Origin: Paenarthrobacter histidinolovorans
GTDB lineage: Bacteria; Actinomycetota; Actinomycetes; Actinomycetales; Micrococcaceae
Assembly (NCBI RefSeq): GCF_014647595.1
Contig: NZ_BMPM01000012.1
Coordinates: forward strand, 57,989-121,988
Length of the DNA stretch: 64,000 nucleotides
Direction of reading: 5' to 3'
In this document: positions 9,111 to 16,930 of the stretch, piece after piece
Position numbering within the stretch: position 1 is the first letter of the stretch
How the letters are laid out: every line of letters starts with the position of its first letter
The notes under the pieces: generated by a model
Told to the model about the DNA's origin: nothing
Database searches by the model: none
What the model saw: only the letters and a program-made list of their open reading frames with translations
Made by a program: the position numbers and the translations under genes

Positions 9111-10313
9111 GTGCAGACAAACCCTCCGGACAGTGTGGTTTCGCTGAGTACCCCTAAGGGCTCGGTGCCCTCGGACGCCTCCGTAGTCATTCTCGGCGGG
9201 GGAGTAATCGGTACCAGCATCGCTTTTCACTTGGCCGAGGCAGGGGCGACCGGGGTCGTCCTGATCGAGCGAAACCTGTTGGGGTCTGGCTCATCGAGCA
9301 AACCCTTGGGAGGGGTCAGAGCGACCTTTTCCGATCCGGGGAACATCATGTTGGGTCAGCGCAGTCTTGAAGCCTTTGAGAACTTCGGTGAAAAGTTTCG
9401 AACGGACATAGGTTTGGAGCAAGTTGGCTACCTGTTCCTTTGCTCCGATGAGAATGCCCTCCTCGACGTTGAGGAAAGCAGCAAAATCCAACGTAACCTC
9501 GGCGGATCAAGCCAGATGCTCTCACCCAGGCAGATCAGCGAAATAAACCCATTCATCGACACGTCGTCTCTGCTGGGCGCCTCGTTCTCGCCCCGCGATG
9601 GCTTTGCCCAACCCTCGAAGGTAGTCCACGCATATGCTCAAGCCGCCCAACAACTCGGGGTAACCATCCTTCAGGACACCGAAGTCCTTGACATCGATGC
9701 CACCGGACACCAGGTCCGGACGGTCCACACGAGCAGAGGTGCGATAGGGACGAGCAGCGTTATCTGTGCCGCAGGTGCCTGGTCGGCACGACTTGGCGCC
9801 ATGGCCGACGTGTATCTGCCAGTCGAACCCGTTCGTCGGCAAATCGGCCTTACCCGGCAGTCACCCGAACCGCTGCCCAAAGTCCCTTTTACACTGGACC
9901 TCGCCACGACTCTATATTTCCACAACTACAGAAACGGTCTTCTCCTAGGGATTTCAAACCAGGACCAGGAACCCGGTTTCTGTCGCGAATTTACTTACGG
10001 GTGGCTGGATTCATTCAACCGGGCCGCCGCGATCACCGCCCCGTCCCTCGTTGACCCCGATCTGGAGGCCGGGTGGGCTGGACTGTATGAGAACACCCCG
10101 GACCGCAACGCCTTGATTGGTAAGTCACACGACGTGGACGGCTTCTTCTACGCCACCGGGTTTTCCGGTCACGGCTTTCTCCAGGCTCCCGCAGTCGGTG
10201 AGCTGATGCGGGACATATGGCTGGACCGGGAGGCATTTATGGACTTCGCCCCCTTCGCTGCGGACAGGTTCGCTGGAGACGCTGCGACCGTCCGAGAAGT
10301 CCACATCATCTGA
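9111..10313 (+). CDS. FAD-dependent amino acid oxidase (DAO family), probable pipecolate/imino acid oxidase
   Basis: A 400-residue DAO-family flavoprotein. The dinucleotide-binding motif VVILGGGVIGTSIAFHLAEAG is at residues 25-45, followed by IERNLLGSG. The C-terminal FAD contacts (GFFYATGFSGHGFLQAPAVGELM) are those of sarcosine-oxidase/glycine-oxidase-like enzymes. The start is GTG at 9111 behind AAGGA; the open frame further upstream overlaps the LysR gene and is not used. The gene is followed by hglS and amaB. In Pseudomonas putida the equivalent position is held by the L-pipecolate oxidase AmaA, so oxidation of pipecolate to piperideine-6-carboxylate is a reasonable inference. A sarcosine-like substrate cannot be excluded. 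Confidence 0.88.
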   Translation: MQTNPPDSVVSLSTPKGSVPSDASVVILGGGVIGTSIAFHLAEAGATGVVLIERNLLGSGSSSKPLGGVRATFSDPGNIMLGQRSLEAFENFGEKFRTDIGLEQVGYLFLCSDENALLDVEESSKIQRNLGGSSQMLSPRQISEINPFIDTSSLLGASFSPRDGFAQPSKVVHAYAQAAQQLGVTILQDTEVLDIDATGHQVRTVHTSRGAIGTSSVICAAGAWSARLGAMADVYLPVEPVRRQIGLTRQSPEPLPKVPFTLDLATTLYFHNYRNGLLLGISNQDQEPGFCREFTYGWLDSFNRAAAITAPSLVDPDLEAGWAGLYENTPDRNALIGKSHDVDGFFYATGFSGHGFLQAPAVGELMRDIWLDREAFMDFAPFAADRFAGDAATVREVHII

Positions 10314-10359
10314 CCAAACACTGACCTAAGACCAAACAACATCTTGAAAGGAATCGATA

Positions 10360-11772
10360 GTGCCGACGGCAACAAAACTGAAGCTATGGGAATTGCGCGC
10401 AGAATTCGCACTGCGCCTCTCCGAGCTCTATGGACGTGAAGTACCCGCGTACAACACACTCGTCGACGTCTCACGCGAAGTGAACGAAGACTTCCTCAAG
10501 ACGCGCGGCGAAGATGCCGAGCGGCTGGGGAGTATCCAACGCGTGACTGCAGAGCGTCACGGGGCAATTCGGGTAGGCTCCGCGCGGGAACTTTCCCAGG
10601 TTGCCCGTGTCTTCGCTGGATTCGGGATGTACCCTGTGGGCTTCTACGACCTTCGGGACGCATCTAAGAGTTCGGTGCCGGTGGTTTCCACGGCTTTCCG
10701 ACCCATCGATGCCGAGGAGCTCGCGAAGAATCCGTTCCGGGTCTTCACCTCCATGCTGACCCACGATGACCGTCGCTTCTTCGACGAGGAGACCGAAAAC
10801 CGACTCGAGGACTTCATCGGTTCCCGGACCCTGTTCGGCCCCGAACTGCTCGAACTCGCTGACGCAGCGGCACAGAATCAGGAGCTGGAGCCACAGCAGG
10901 CAGCACGGTTCCTTGAACTGGCCACCGCAGTCTTCGAGCTCTCTCCCGAAGCAGTGGACCACGACTGGTACTACAAATTGGAAGAGATTTCAGCCGTGGC
11001 CGCCGACATCGGCGGAGTGCCTTCTACCCACATAAATCACCTCACACCACGTGTACTGGACATTGACGACCTGTACACGCGCATGCAGGAACGCGGCATC
11101 GCCATGATTGAAGAGGTCCAAGGCCCCCCGGCCTGGAAAGGACCTGATGTGCTGCTCCGGCAAACCTCTTTCCGTGCGCTTGCCGAAGAACGGCTATTCC
11201 GCCACGCCGACGGCACAATTCGTCCCGGATCGCTTCGGGTTCGTTTCGGCGAAGTAGAGCAGCGGGGAATCGCGCTGACAGAAAAGGGCCGCGATCTCTA
11301 CGATCGCATGGTTGCCGAAGTTGACGCATGGTTGGCGGCCTCCCCGGTCGGCACCACCCGGACGGAAGTGGCCCGCCAGGTCTGGTCAAAGTACTTGCCC
11401 GTCACCGAAGTGGAACTCGCTTTGCAGGGCCTGGGCTTCTTCACCTACCGGGTCGCCGAACGAAACCTCGCTGTTCAGAAGAATTCCGCGACCTTGCGTG
11501 AACTCGTCGAGACGGGCGTGCTCATCCCGGAGCCCATCGTGTACGAGGATTTCCTACCCCGCTCAGCCGCTGGAATCTTCCAGTCAAACCTGACCACAGA
11601 CGGTTCCCGCGACGACGCGCAAATGGGCACACCCTACGACATCGATCGACTGTCAGAGGTCATGGGGACGCAGATCCTAAACCCCAACACCCTCTACGCA
11701 GCTCAGCAGCAGGCATCGGTGGACCTTGCCCAGCGCGAACTGAACATCACCATCACAGACCTCCCGGCCTAA
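10360..11772 (+). CDS. hglS: 2-oxoadipate dioxygenase/decarboxylase, DUF1338 (HglS/YdcJ family)
   Basis: This 470-residue protein matches the DUF1338 (VOC-like) family. HglS converts 2-oxoadipate, O2 and Fe(II) to D-2-hydroxyglutarate and CO2 in lysine catabolism. The conserved metal-site motifs are visible: ERHGAIRVGS (His67, substrate Arg71), STHINHLTPR (His224/His227) and RFGEVEQRG (Glu298). The start is GTG at 10360 with AAAGGA 8 bases upstream. It lies between an amino-acid oxidase and amaB, as in the Pseudomonas lysine locus. Its expected product is the substrate of the D-2-hydroxyglutarate-dehydrogenase-like gene at 16.9 kb. Confidence 0.92.
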   Translation: MPTATKLKLWELRAEFALRLSELYGREVPAYNTLVDVSREVNEDFLKTRGEDAERLGSIQRVTAERHGAIRVGSARELSQVARVFAGFGMYPVGFYDLRDASKSSVPVVSTAFRPIDAEELAKNPFRVFTSMLTHDDRRFFDEETENRLEDFIGSRTLFGPELLELADAAAQNQELEPQQAARFLELATAVFELSPEAVDHDWYYKLEEISAVAADIGGVPSTHINHLTPRVLDIDDLYTRMQERGIAMIEEVQGPPAWKGPDVLLRQTSFRALAEERLFRHADGTIRPGSLRVRFGEVEQRGIALTEKGRDLYDRMVAEVDAWLAASPVGTTRTEVARQVWSKYLPVTEVELALQGLGFFTYRVAERNLAVQKNSATLRELVETGVLIPEPIVYEDFLPRSAAGIFQSNLTTDGSRDDAQMGTPYDIDRLSEVMGTQILNPNTLYAAQQQASVDLAQRELNITITDLPA

Positions 11773-11810
11773 CAAACCCACGAGCAGAAAACGCTCCGAA
11801 AGCAGGAAAA

Positions 11811-13349
11811 ATGTCTACTTTTACCGCATCAATTCCAACAACAGCCGAAATCGCGGAAACTGTCCGCAAGAGTCTTCACTCCATCGGAGTGGACCCCCAA
11901 CTTCTCGATGGCAGTCGGGAGACAAAATCGCCGATCACCGGCGAAGTCATCGCGCACACGAAATTCCACACCGATGACGAGATCGAAAGCGCCGTCGCGC
12001 AGGCCACGGAGACCTTCAAGACGTGGCGCACCGTACCCGCCCCGGTTCGGGGCGCACTGGTAAAGCGCTGGGGTCAGTTGCTGACCGACCACAAAGAAGA
12101 CATTGCCACGCTGGTTACTGCAGAAGTTGGAAAGATTCACTCGGAAGCTCTGGGTGAAGTGCAGGAAATGATCGACATCGTTGATCTGGCCGTCGGACAG
12201 TCCCGCCAGCTGTACGGCAAAACCATGCCCTCAGAACGGCCGGGGCACCGCTTGGCTGAAACCTGGCACCCTCTTGGCGTGGTCGGCATCATCTCGGCAT
12301 TCAACTTCCCAGTAGCCGTTTTTGCGTGGAACACGGCTTTGGCTCTCGTGGCCGGCGACACCGTTGTGTGGAAGCCTGCAGACGCCACTCGCCTGTCGGC
12401 TTTGGCGGTCGACACACTCCTGGCTCGTGCCGCCAAGGACGTGGGCGCCCCTGATGGGATCCACCACTTGCTCCTGACGGATCGTACGGGTGGCCAGAAA
12501 CTGGTCGAAGACCCCCGTATCGCTCTGGTCTCGGCTACGGGATCCGTGCGCATGGGACAGGAAATTGCGCCCGTGATCGCCAAACGCTTCGGGCGCGCCC
12601 TTCTTGAATTGGGCGGCAACAATGGAGCCATCGTCGCGCCGTCAGCCGACCTGGATCTGGCCCTGCGCGGCATCGTCTTCGCCGCCGCAGGGACCGCCGG
12701 TCAGCGATGCACGTCACTGCGCCGACTGATCGTTCATTCCTCTATCGCGGACACCTTGGTCAGCCGCATCGTTGATGCATACCGCACCCTGAACATCGGA
12801 AGCCCCACCCACGAGGAAACGCTGGTGGGACCACTGATCAACGCCAACAGTTTCAAGGCCCAGCAAGGTGCCTTGAACCAGGCCAAGGAAGAAGGCGGAA
12901 AAATTGTGTACGGCGGGGAGCGCGTTCTCGCCGATGACCAGCCGGAGGCATACTATGTCCAGCCTGCGGTCGTGCGCATGCCTTCCCAGTCCGCAGTCGT
13001 CCATGACGAGACGTTCGCTCCCATCCTCTATGTCATGACCTATGACACGCTGGACGAAGCCATCGAAATTCACAATAGTGTTCCGCAAGGCCTGTCCTCG
13101 GCAATATTCACCCAGGACAATACTGAGGCCGAAAGATTCCTCTCGGCCAGCGGATCCGACTGCGGCATCGCCAACGTCAACATTGGAACGTCCGGGGCTG
13201 AAATCGGTGGCGCGTTTGGTGGTGAAAAGGAAACCGGAGGCGGACGTGAATCCGGATCTGATTCCTGGAAGGTATACATGCGCCAGGCCACCAACACCAT
13301 TAACTTCTCCGGGAAGCTGCCGCTTGCCCAGGGCGTTAAGTTCCTATAA
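11811..13349 (+). CDS. amaB: L-piperideine-6-carboxylate / aminoadipate-semialdehyde dehydrogenase (ALDH7 family)
   Basis: A 512-residue NAD(P)-dependent aldehyde dehydrogenase of the ALDH7 type. Catalytic elements are Asn165 (SAFNFP), Lys188 (WKPAD), Glu266 (LELGGN) and nucleophile Cys300 (GQRCTSLRR). ALDH7/AmaB oxidises 2-aminoadipate semialdehyde, in equilibrium with piperideine-6-carboxylate, to 2-aminoadipate. It is the third gene of the plus-strand operon, 38 bases after hglS, with AGCAGGAAAA upstream of its ATG. The step between its product and HglS needs an aminotransferase, for which the genes at 22.0 kb and 0.1 kb are candidates. Confidence 0.92.
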   Translation: MSTFTASIPTTAEIAETVRKSLHSIGVDPQLLDGSRETKSPITGEVIAHTKFHTDDEIESAVAQATETFKTWRTVPAPVRGALVKRWGQLLTDHKEDIATLVTAEVGKIHSEALGEVQEMIDIVDLAVGQSRQLYGKTMPSERPGHRLAETWHPLGVVGIISAFNFPVAVFAWNTALALVAGDTVVWKPADATRLSALAVDTLLARAAKDVGAPDGIHHLLLTDRTGGQKLVEDPRIALVSATGSVRMGQEIAPVIAKRFGRALLELGGNNGAIVAPSADLDLALRGIVFAAAGTAGQRCTSLRRLIVHSSIADTLVSRIVDAYRTLNIGSPTHEETLVGPLINANSFKAQQGALNQAKEEGGKIVYGGERVLADDQPEAYYVQPAVVRMPSQSAVVHDETFAPILYVMTYDTLDEAIEIHNSVPQGLSSAIFTQDNTEAERFLSASGSDCGIANVNIGTSGAEIGGAFGGEKETGGGRESGSDSWKVYMRQATNTINFSGKLPLAQGVKFL

Positions 13350-13362
13350 GGCATGTGAAGTG

Positions 13363-13485
13363 ATGAACGGGCAGTCTGAATACTTCCCCGAGCACGGGCA
13401 GTCCGGAACTGTGCTCGTGAGCGTCCCCCCGCAAGAGGACTGCGATGGGAACTGCTTTTACTGCATGAGTCCAGAAACCGACTGA
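13363..13485 (+). CDS. Possible 40-residue Cys-rich peptide with CxxxCxxC motif
   Basis: A short frame starting at ATG 13363 (or the in-frame GTG 13360) lies 13 bases behind amaB and stops directly before a strong terminator. So it would be inside the catabolic transcript. The peptide contains PPQEDCDGNCFYCMSPE, a C-x3-C-x2-C arrangement otherwise seen in radical-SAM or metal-binding sites. AAGG precedes GTG 13360 by 9 bases. It is too short to name. It could be a small metal-binding protein, a regulatory leader, or chance. Confidence 0.35.
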   Translation: MNGQSEYFPEHGQSGTVLVSVPPQEDCDGNCFYCMSPETD

Positions 13486-13534
13486 AACGTGCGGCCCTTG
13501 GAGACTTACTGTCTCGGGGGGCCGCACGTTTTTT
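13486..13534 (+). terminator. Rho-independent terminator of the hglS-amaB operon
   Basis: A 12-bp perfect stem (AACGTGCGGCCC / GGGCCGCACGTT) with an inner GAGAC/GTCTC stem is followed by a T run (about 13529-13534). It sits immediately after the small ORF and ends the plus-strand operon. Confidence 0.9.
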
Positions 13535-13721
13535 CGTCTGAATTTCCCCTGGGAATCATGTGCTGCGGCGGCAACTATGGCCCCTAGATGTTCAGAGTCT
13601 GGAGTGCCGCAGGACAAAGAGTCGGGGAGGTGTCTGCCCGCTACGGGAAAGCAAACAGACGCATGGGCGCGCTGGGCCGCTTGGCTCGATCAGTTCGTTC
13701 TTACGGTTTTCCCGGCGCAGC

Positions 13722-13761
13722 AAAAACGCCTCTCCGGCAGTCACTGACGGCGAGGCGTTCT
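13722..13761 (-). terminator. Rho-independent terminator for the Glu/Leu dehydrogenase gene
   Basis: Read on the minus strand, GAACGCCTCGCC pairs across a short loop with GGAGAGGCGTT and runs into a T tract (AAAAA on the plus strand at 13722-13726). It lies 15 bases beyond the stop of the minus-strand dehydrogenase gene. Confidence 0.8.
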
Positions 13762-13775
13762 TCATGCGGGGCTTT

Positions 13776-14945
13776 CTAGACGAACATGTCCACTGTTTCG
13801 GTCGGGATGGGCGTTTGACGGCGAAGCCGCATCGCTTCACCGACGCGTTTCTGCGCCAAGTTATACGCAGCTTGGTGCGGCGTCAGACCCAGGCGGGCAC
13901 TCTCGTTCAGAACTGCAGCAGTATTTGACCGTAGTTTCGTAGAGATCATGGCAAATATGTCGGCCGGTTCGAGAACGAAAGGTGAATATCGCGCAGCCAT
14001 TGAATGAGCTGCCGCTACGATACCGCCGGCGTTAGCTATGAAATCCGGAACCACCAGGATGCCTCGCCCGTGAAGGATGGCACGAGAACTTGGCGAGGTC
14101 GGCAGGTTGGCGCCCTCGACGATCAACTTCGCGCTGGTCGCGGCCGCGATCAAATCCGTGACTGTATCCTCTCGGGCGGCGGGGATCAAAATGTCCGTTT
14201 CCACAGCCAAAGCAAATCCCACAGGAAGTACCTTCCCATAATGGAGGACGCATTCGTCGCCCAGCTCCGACCTCAACTCTATGAGCTTGGATACATCAAT
14301 GCCGTCCGGATCGTGGACCGTTCCGACTGCGGTTGAGACTGCGACCACCACGGCACCGAGTTCGACGAGTCTTGCCGCGGCCGCCTGACCCACGGCACCG
14401 AACCCTTGGATGGCAACTCTGGATCCGCATATCTCCATTCCGCGGTTTTCTGCCGCTGCTTCTGCGGCCTCGGCAACGCCGTAGCCGGTGACACCCAGCT
14501 GGTCATAGGGCAGCCCGCCGAGGGCGCGGGGCAGGCCAGTGGACACGCCTCGATCACCAAGTTCGTCCAGGAAAACGGCGGCGTCTGCTTCACTGAGTCC
14601 CATATCGAGCCCGAAGACGTATTCCGATGGAACTTCATTGGATAAGGCCCGGGCGAACGCCCTTAATATGGCTTCCTTGTTTGGGTCCTTCGGTTCGCCA
14701 AGTATTCCGGCTTTCGCCCCTCCATGAAACAAATCGACGGCCGCCCACTTCCATGTCATGGTGCGGGCCAGACGCGCAACTTCGCGAACTGTCAGGCTGG
14801 GGCTCATCCGGGTTCCCCCTTTTCCGGACCCTCGGGCGGTGTTGTCCAGTACCAAGACACCGCGCATTCCTGTCCGGCGATCGGAAACCACTACGATTTT
14901 CTCCGGTCCCCACTCGTCGATCATCTCAAACACGTCTTCAGCCAC
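13776..14945 (-). CDS. Glu/Leu/Phe/Val dehydrogenase family amino acid dehydrogenase
   Basis: A 389-residue NAD(P)-dependent amino acid dehydrogenase. Substrate-domain motifs are KGGTRMSP and the catalytic lysine in FHGGAKAGI. The Rossmann motif is IQGFGAVGQAAAARL. The NAD-domain signature VEGANLPTSP and the FIANAGGIVAA segment follow. The length suits the short leucine/phenylalanine/valine-type enzymes more than hexameric glutamate dehydrogenase. The start is GTG at 14945. A LysR gene is encoded 145 bases upstream on the same strand. It probably recycles amino groups or oxidises an amino acid from the surrounding catabolic routes. Confidence 0.9.
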   Translation of the reverse strand: MAEDVFEMIDEWGPEKIVVVSDRRTGMRGVLVLDNTARGSGKGGTRMSPSLTVREVARLARTMTWKWAAVDLFHGGAKAGILGEPKDPNKEAILRAFARALSNEVPSEYVFGLDMGLSEADAAVFLDELGDRGVSTGLPRALGGLPYDQLGVTGYGVAEAAEAAAENRGMEICGSRVAIQGFGAVGQAAAARLVELGAVVVAVSTAVGTVHDPDGIDVSKLIELRSELGDECVLHYGKVLPVGFALAVETDILIPAAREDTVTDLIAAATSAKLIVEGANLPTSPSSRAILHGRGILVVPDFIANAGGIVAAAHSMAARYSPFVLEPADIFAMISTKLRSNTAAVLNESARLGLTPHQAAYNLAQKRVGEAMRLRRQTPIPTETVDMFV

Positions 14946-15090
14946 CTAAATCGCTCTCTTCCACGGCAGTATCAATCCGTTTCAGGATTGCCTGACTTAA
15001 CCTCGGATGCCATAGGTCGAGTCCCACACTTGATGGACCTTGGCCAAGAACTCCTTAGCCTTGGCGGCAAACTCACTCGGTGTGCCGCAG

Positions 15091-16014
15091 TTAACGCGCC
15101 TGGACTCCTTCAATGTCGGCCGCGGCGGCGGCAGCAGCCGCCAAGAGCGCCGACACGGCAACGTGCAGGGCCGGGTTCACGCTCGTAGGAGGATAAAGCG
15201 CCACCACGTGCCGCTGAACCGTCAGATCCGTAACCTTCGCCGATGAGATGCCGTCACTGGCTACATGGCCGAGTGCCGGCACTAGAGCAATGCCCAATCC
15301 CGAACGGACGAACCCTCGGACCACATCGTAGTCGTCGCTGCGGAAATTTACGTTCGGTTCAAATCCAGCTGAGGCGCAGGCTCTCCGAAGAGACCGGGCC
15401 CCCGAGGTGCTCTCGCCGGTGGCAACCCAAACCTGGGACCGTAGATCTTCGAGGCGGATCTGAGTGTCTTCAAAGGGGTGTCCTTCCGGGAGCAGAAGCG
15501 TTAGTTCCTCGCTCAGCAGAGGCGTGCTCTTGAGTGCCTTCGGCCAGGCGGCCGGAACAAGGTCATAGTGGTAGACAAGGGCCAGATCCAGCTCTCGGTC
15601 CATCAGTAACGGCACGAGAGTAGCCGGTTCGCCTTCATCCAATTCGATGTCGATCTTTGGGTAGGACTTAATAAAAGTGGCCAAGGCTCCGGGCAGAAGA
15701 TGCTGACTGGCCGTTGGAAAGCTGCCCAAGCGCACTCTGCCGGTGGTCCCAGCAGAGATGGACCGCACCTCTTCCTCCAACGCTCCGAACGCGGCCAGCG
15801 GTTCACGCGCCTGTTCTGCCAAGAAACCGGCCAGGGGTGTAGGGCGAATTCCCTTTGCATCCCGCTCGAACAAGGTCATCTTCACGGAACGTTCAAGGAG
15901 CGACATCTGCTGGGACACTGCTGATCCCGAATAGCCGAGATGCCGGGCAGCCGCCGCGAAAGATCCAGTTCGAACGACCACAATCAGAGTTCTCAAATGC
16001 TGGGGATTGAGCAT
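15091..16014 (-). CDS. LysR-family transcriptional regulator
   Basis: A 307-residue LysR regulator with N-terminal HTH (VVVRTGSFAAAARHLGYSG, SAVSQQMSLLE) and a typical effector-binding domain. The C-terminus carries an alanine run (about residues 289-300) not needed for the fold. It lies between a GntR/FCD regulator and the Glu/Leu-type dehydrogenase, all on the minus strand. It may control either the dehydrogenase or the D-2-hydroxyglutarate dehydrogenase region. Confidence 0.92.
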   Translation of the reverse strand: MLNPQHLRTLIVVVRTGSFAAAARHLGYSGSAVSQQMSLLERSVKMTLFERDAKGIRPTPLAGFLAEQAREPLAAFGALEEEVRSISAGTTGRVRLGSFPTASQHLLPGALATFIKSYPKIDIELDEGEPATLVPLLMDRELDLALVYHYDLVPAAWPKALKSTPLLSEELTLLLPEGHPFEDTQIRLEDLRSQVWVATGESTSGARSLRRACASAGFEPNVNFRSDDYDVVRGFVRSGLGIALVPALGHVASDGISSAKVTDLTVQRHVVALYPPTSVNPALHVAVSALLAAAAAAAADIEGVQAR

Positions 16015-16153
16015 AAGGATTAGTTAAGCGCAAAGGAGTCTGCCAGCCAAGTTGCACCGGAAAGCCCCTCACGCTCAAGGTTGGTGCCGGAGGCCAGCAC
16101 ATGCAAGAACATGCTTAAGGCCAAGTATTTCTTCATTGGGTCCATGTGAAGTC

Positions 16154-16885
16154 CTAATCGGCGAACTCGGACCATATCTGATCGACAGAATCACCGCTAC
16201 CGGTCGCCTTCAGTGCTTTCTGAATCAAAAGGCGGCCAGTCGCCGTTAGGTGCTCCTTCATAGATGCGGCTGCAGCCTCTCCGTCGCCCGCTTCAAAAGC
16301 CTCGACGATGGGCAGGTGTTCGAGCGAGATTTCCTCCAGCGTCCGTTCCTGGCCCATTGTCGAGACGCCCAGCATTCGGGTGGAGTCGCGGAGACTGTTT
16401 ACCAGACGCACCGTTCGATGTCCCCCTTGCCCGGCGATGAGCAAGGCATGAAGTTGCTGATCGTGTTGTTCGAAAGCCGCGATGTCCTGGGATTCTGCCG
16501 CAAGTTCCAGCGATTTGTATTGTTGCCTCACCTTTGAGCGGGGGGCAGGTTCTGAGTGATTGGCAGCCCGTCGAGCCGCCGGCACTTCCAAAGCCAAACG
16601 GATCGAGAAGATTTCGGCGATGTCCCGAGGGCTCGGCAGGACTACCCGAAAACCTCGGTTGCGCTCAATTTTGACCATGCCGGTCTCGGCCAGGCGCAAG
16701 AGTGCTTCCCGAACGGGGCTCCTTGAGATGCCCAGGTCTTCGGCAAGCTTGTACACGGAGTAGAGCTCACCGGGCTGCAAGGCTCCGTTCGCTACACCTT
16801 GTCGTACCGCGCTGATTGTTAGGTCCGTCAGTGACGACGGGTTTCGATTAAGGGCGTCCAGTACCGAACTGGTGGGGCTTTCCAT
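16154..16885 (-). CDS. GntR-family regulator with FCD effector domain
   Basis: A 243-residue FadR-subfamily regulator. The winged HTH is at about residues 20-85 (YKLAEDLGISRSPVREALLRL, VKIERNRGFRVV), followed by an all-helical FCD ligand domain. FCD members usually respond to organic acids such as lactate, glycolate or hydroxy acids. It is divergent from the FAD/Fe-S dehydrogenase with only 38 bases between the start codons, and a perfect palindrome covers the dehydrogenase start. I infer it represses that gene and senses D-2-hydroxyglutarate or a related acid. Confidence 0.93.
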   Translation of the reverse strand: MESPTSSVLDALNRNPSSLTDLTISAVRQGVANGALQPGELYSVYKLAEDLGISRSPVREALLRLAETGMVKIERNRGFRVVLPSPRDIAEIFSIRLALEVPAARRAANHSEPAPRSKVRQQYKSLELAAESQDIAAFEQHDQQLHALLIAGQGGHRTVRLVNSLRDSTRMLGVSTMGQERTLEEISLEHLPIVEAFEAGDGEAAAASMKEHLTATGRLLIQKALKATGSGDSVDQIWSEFAD

Positions 16886-16911
16886 AAAGTCAGTCTAGTT
16901 GGACGACCGCA

Positions 16912-16930
16912 CTAACATGTAGCATGTTAG
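16912..16930. promoter_or_regulatory. Perfect palindromic operator CTAACATG-TAG-CATGTTAG
   Basis: Two 8-base arms separated by TAG form an exact inverted repeat in the 38-47 base gap between a GntR/FCD gene and the 959-residue dehydrogenase gene. It overlaps the first possible ATG (16924) of the dehydrogenase. Position and symmetry make it the likely binding site of the adjacent GntR repressor. Confidence 0.7.
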
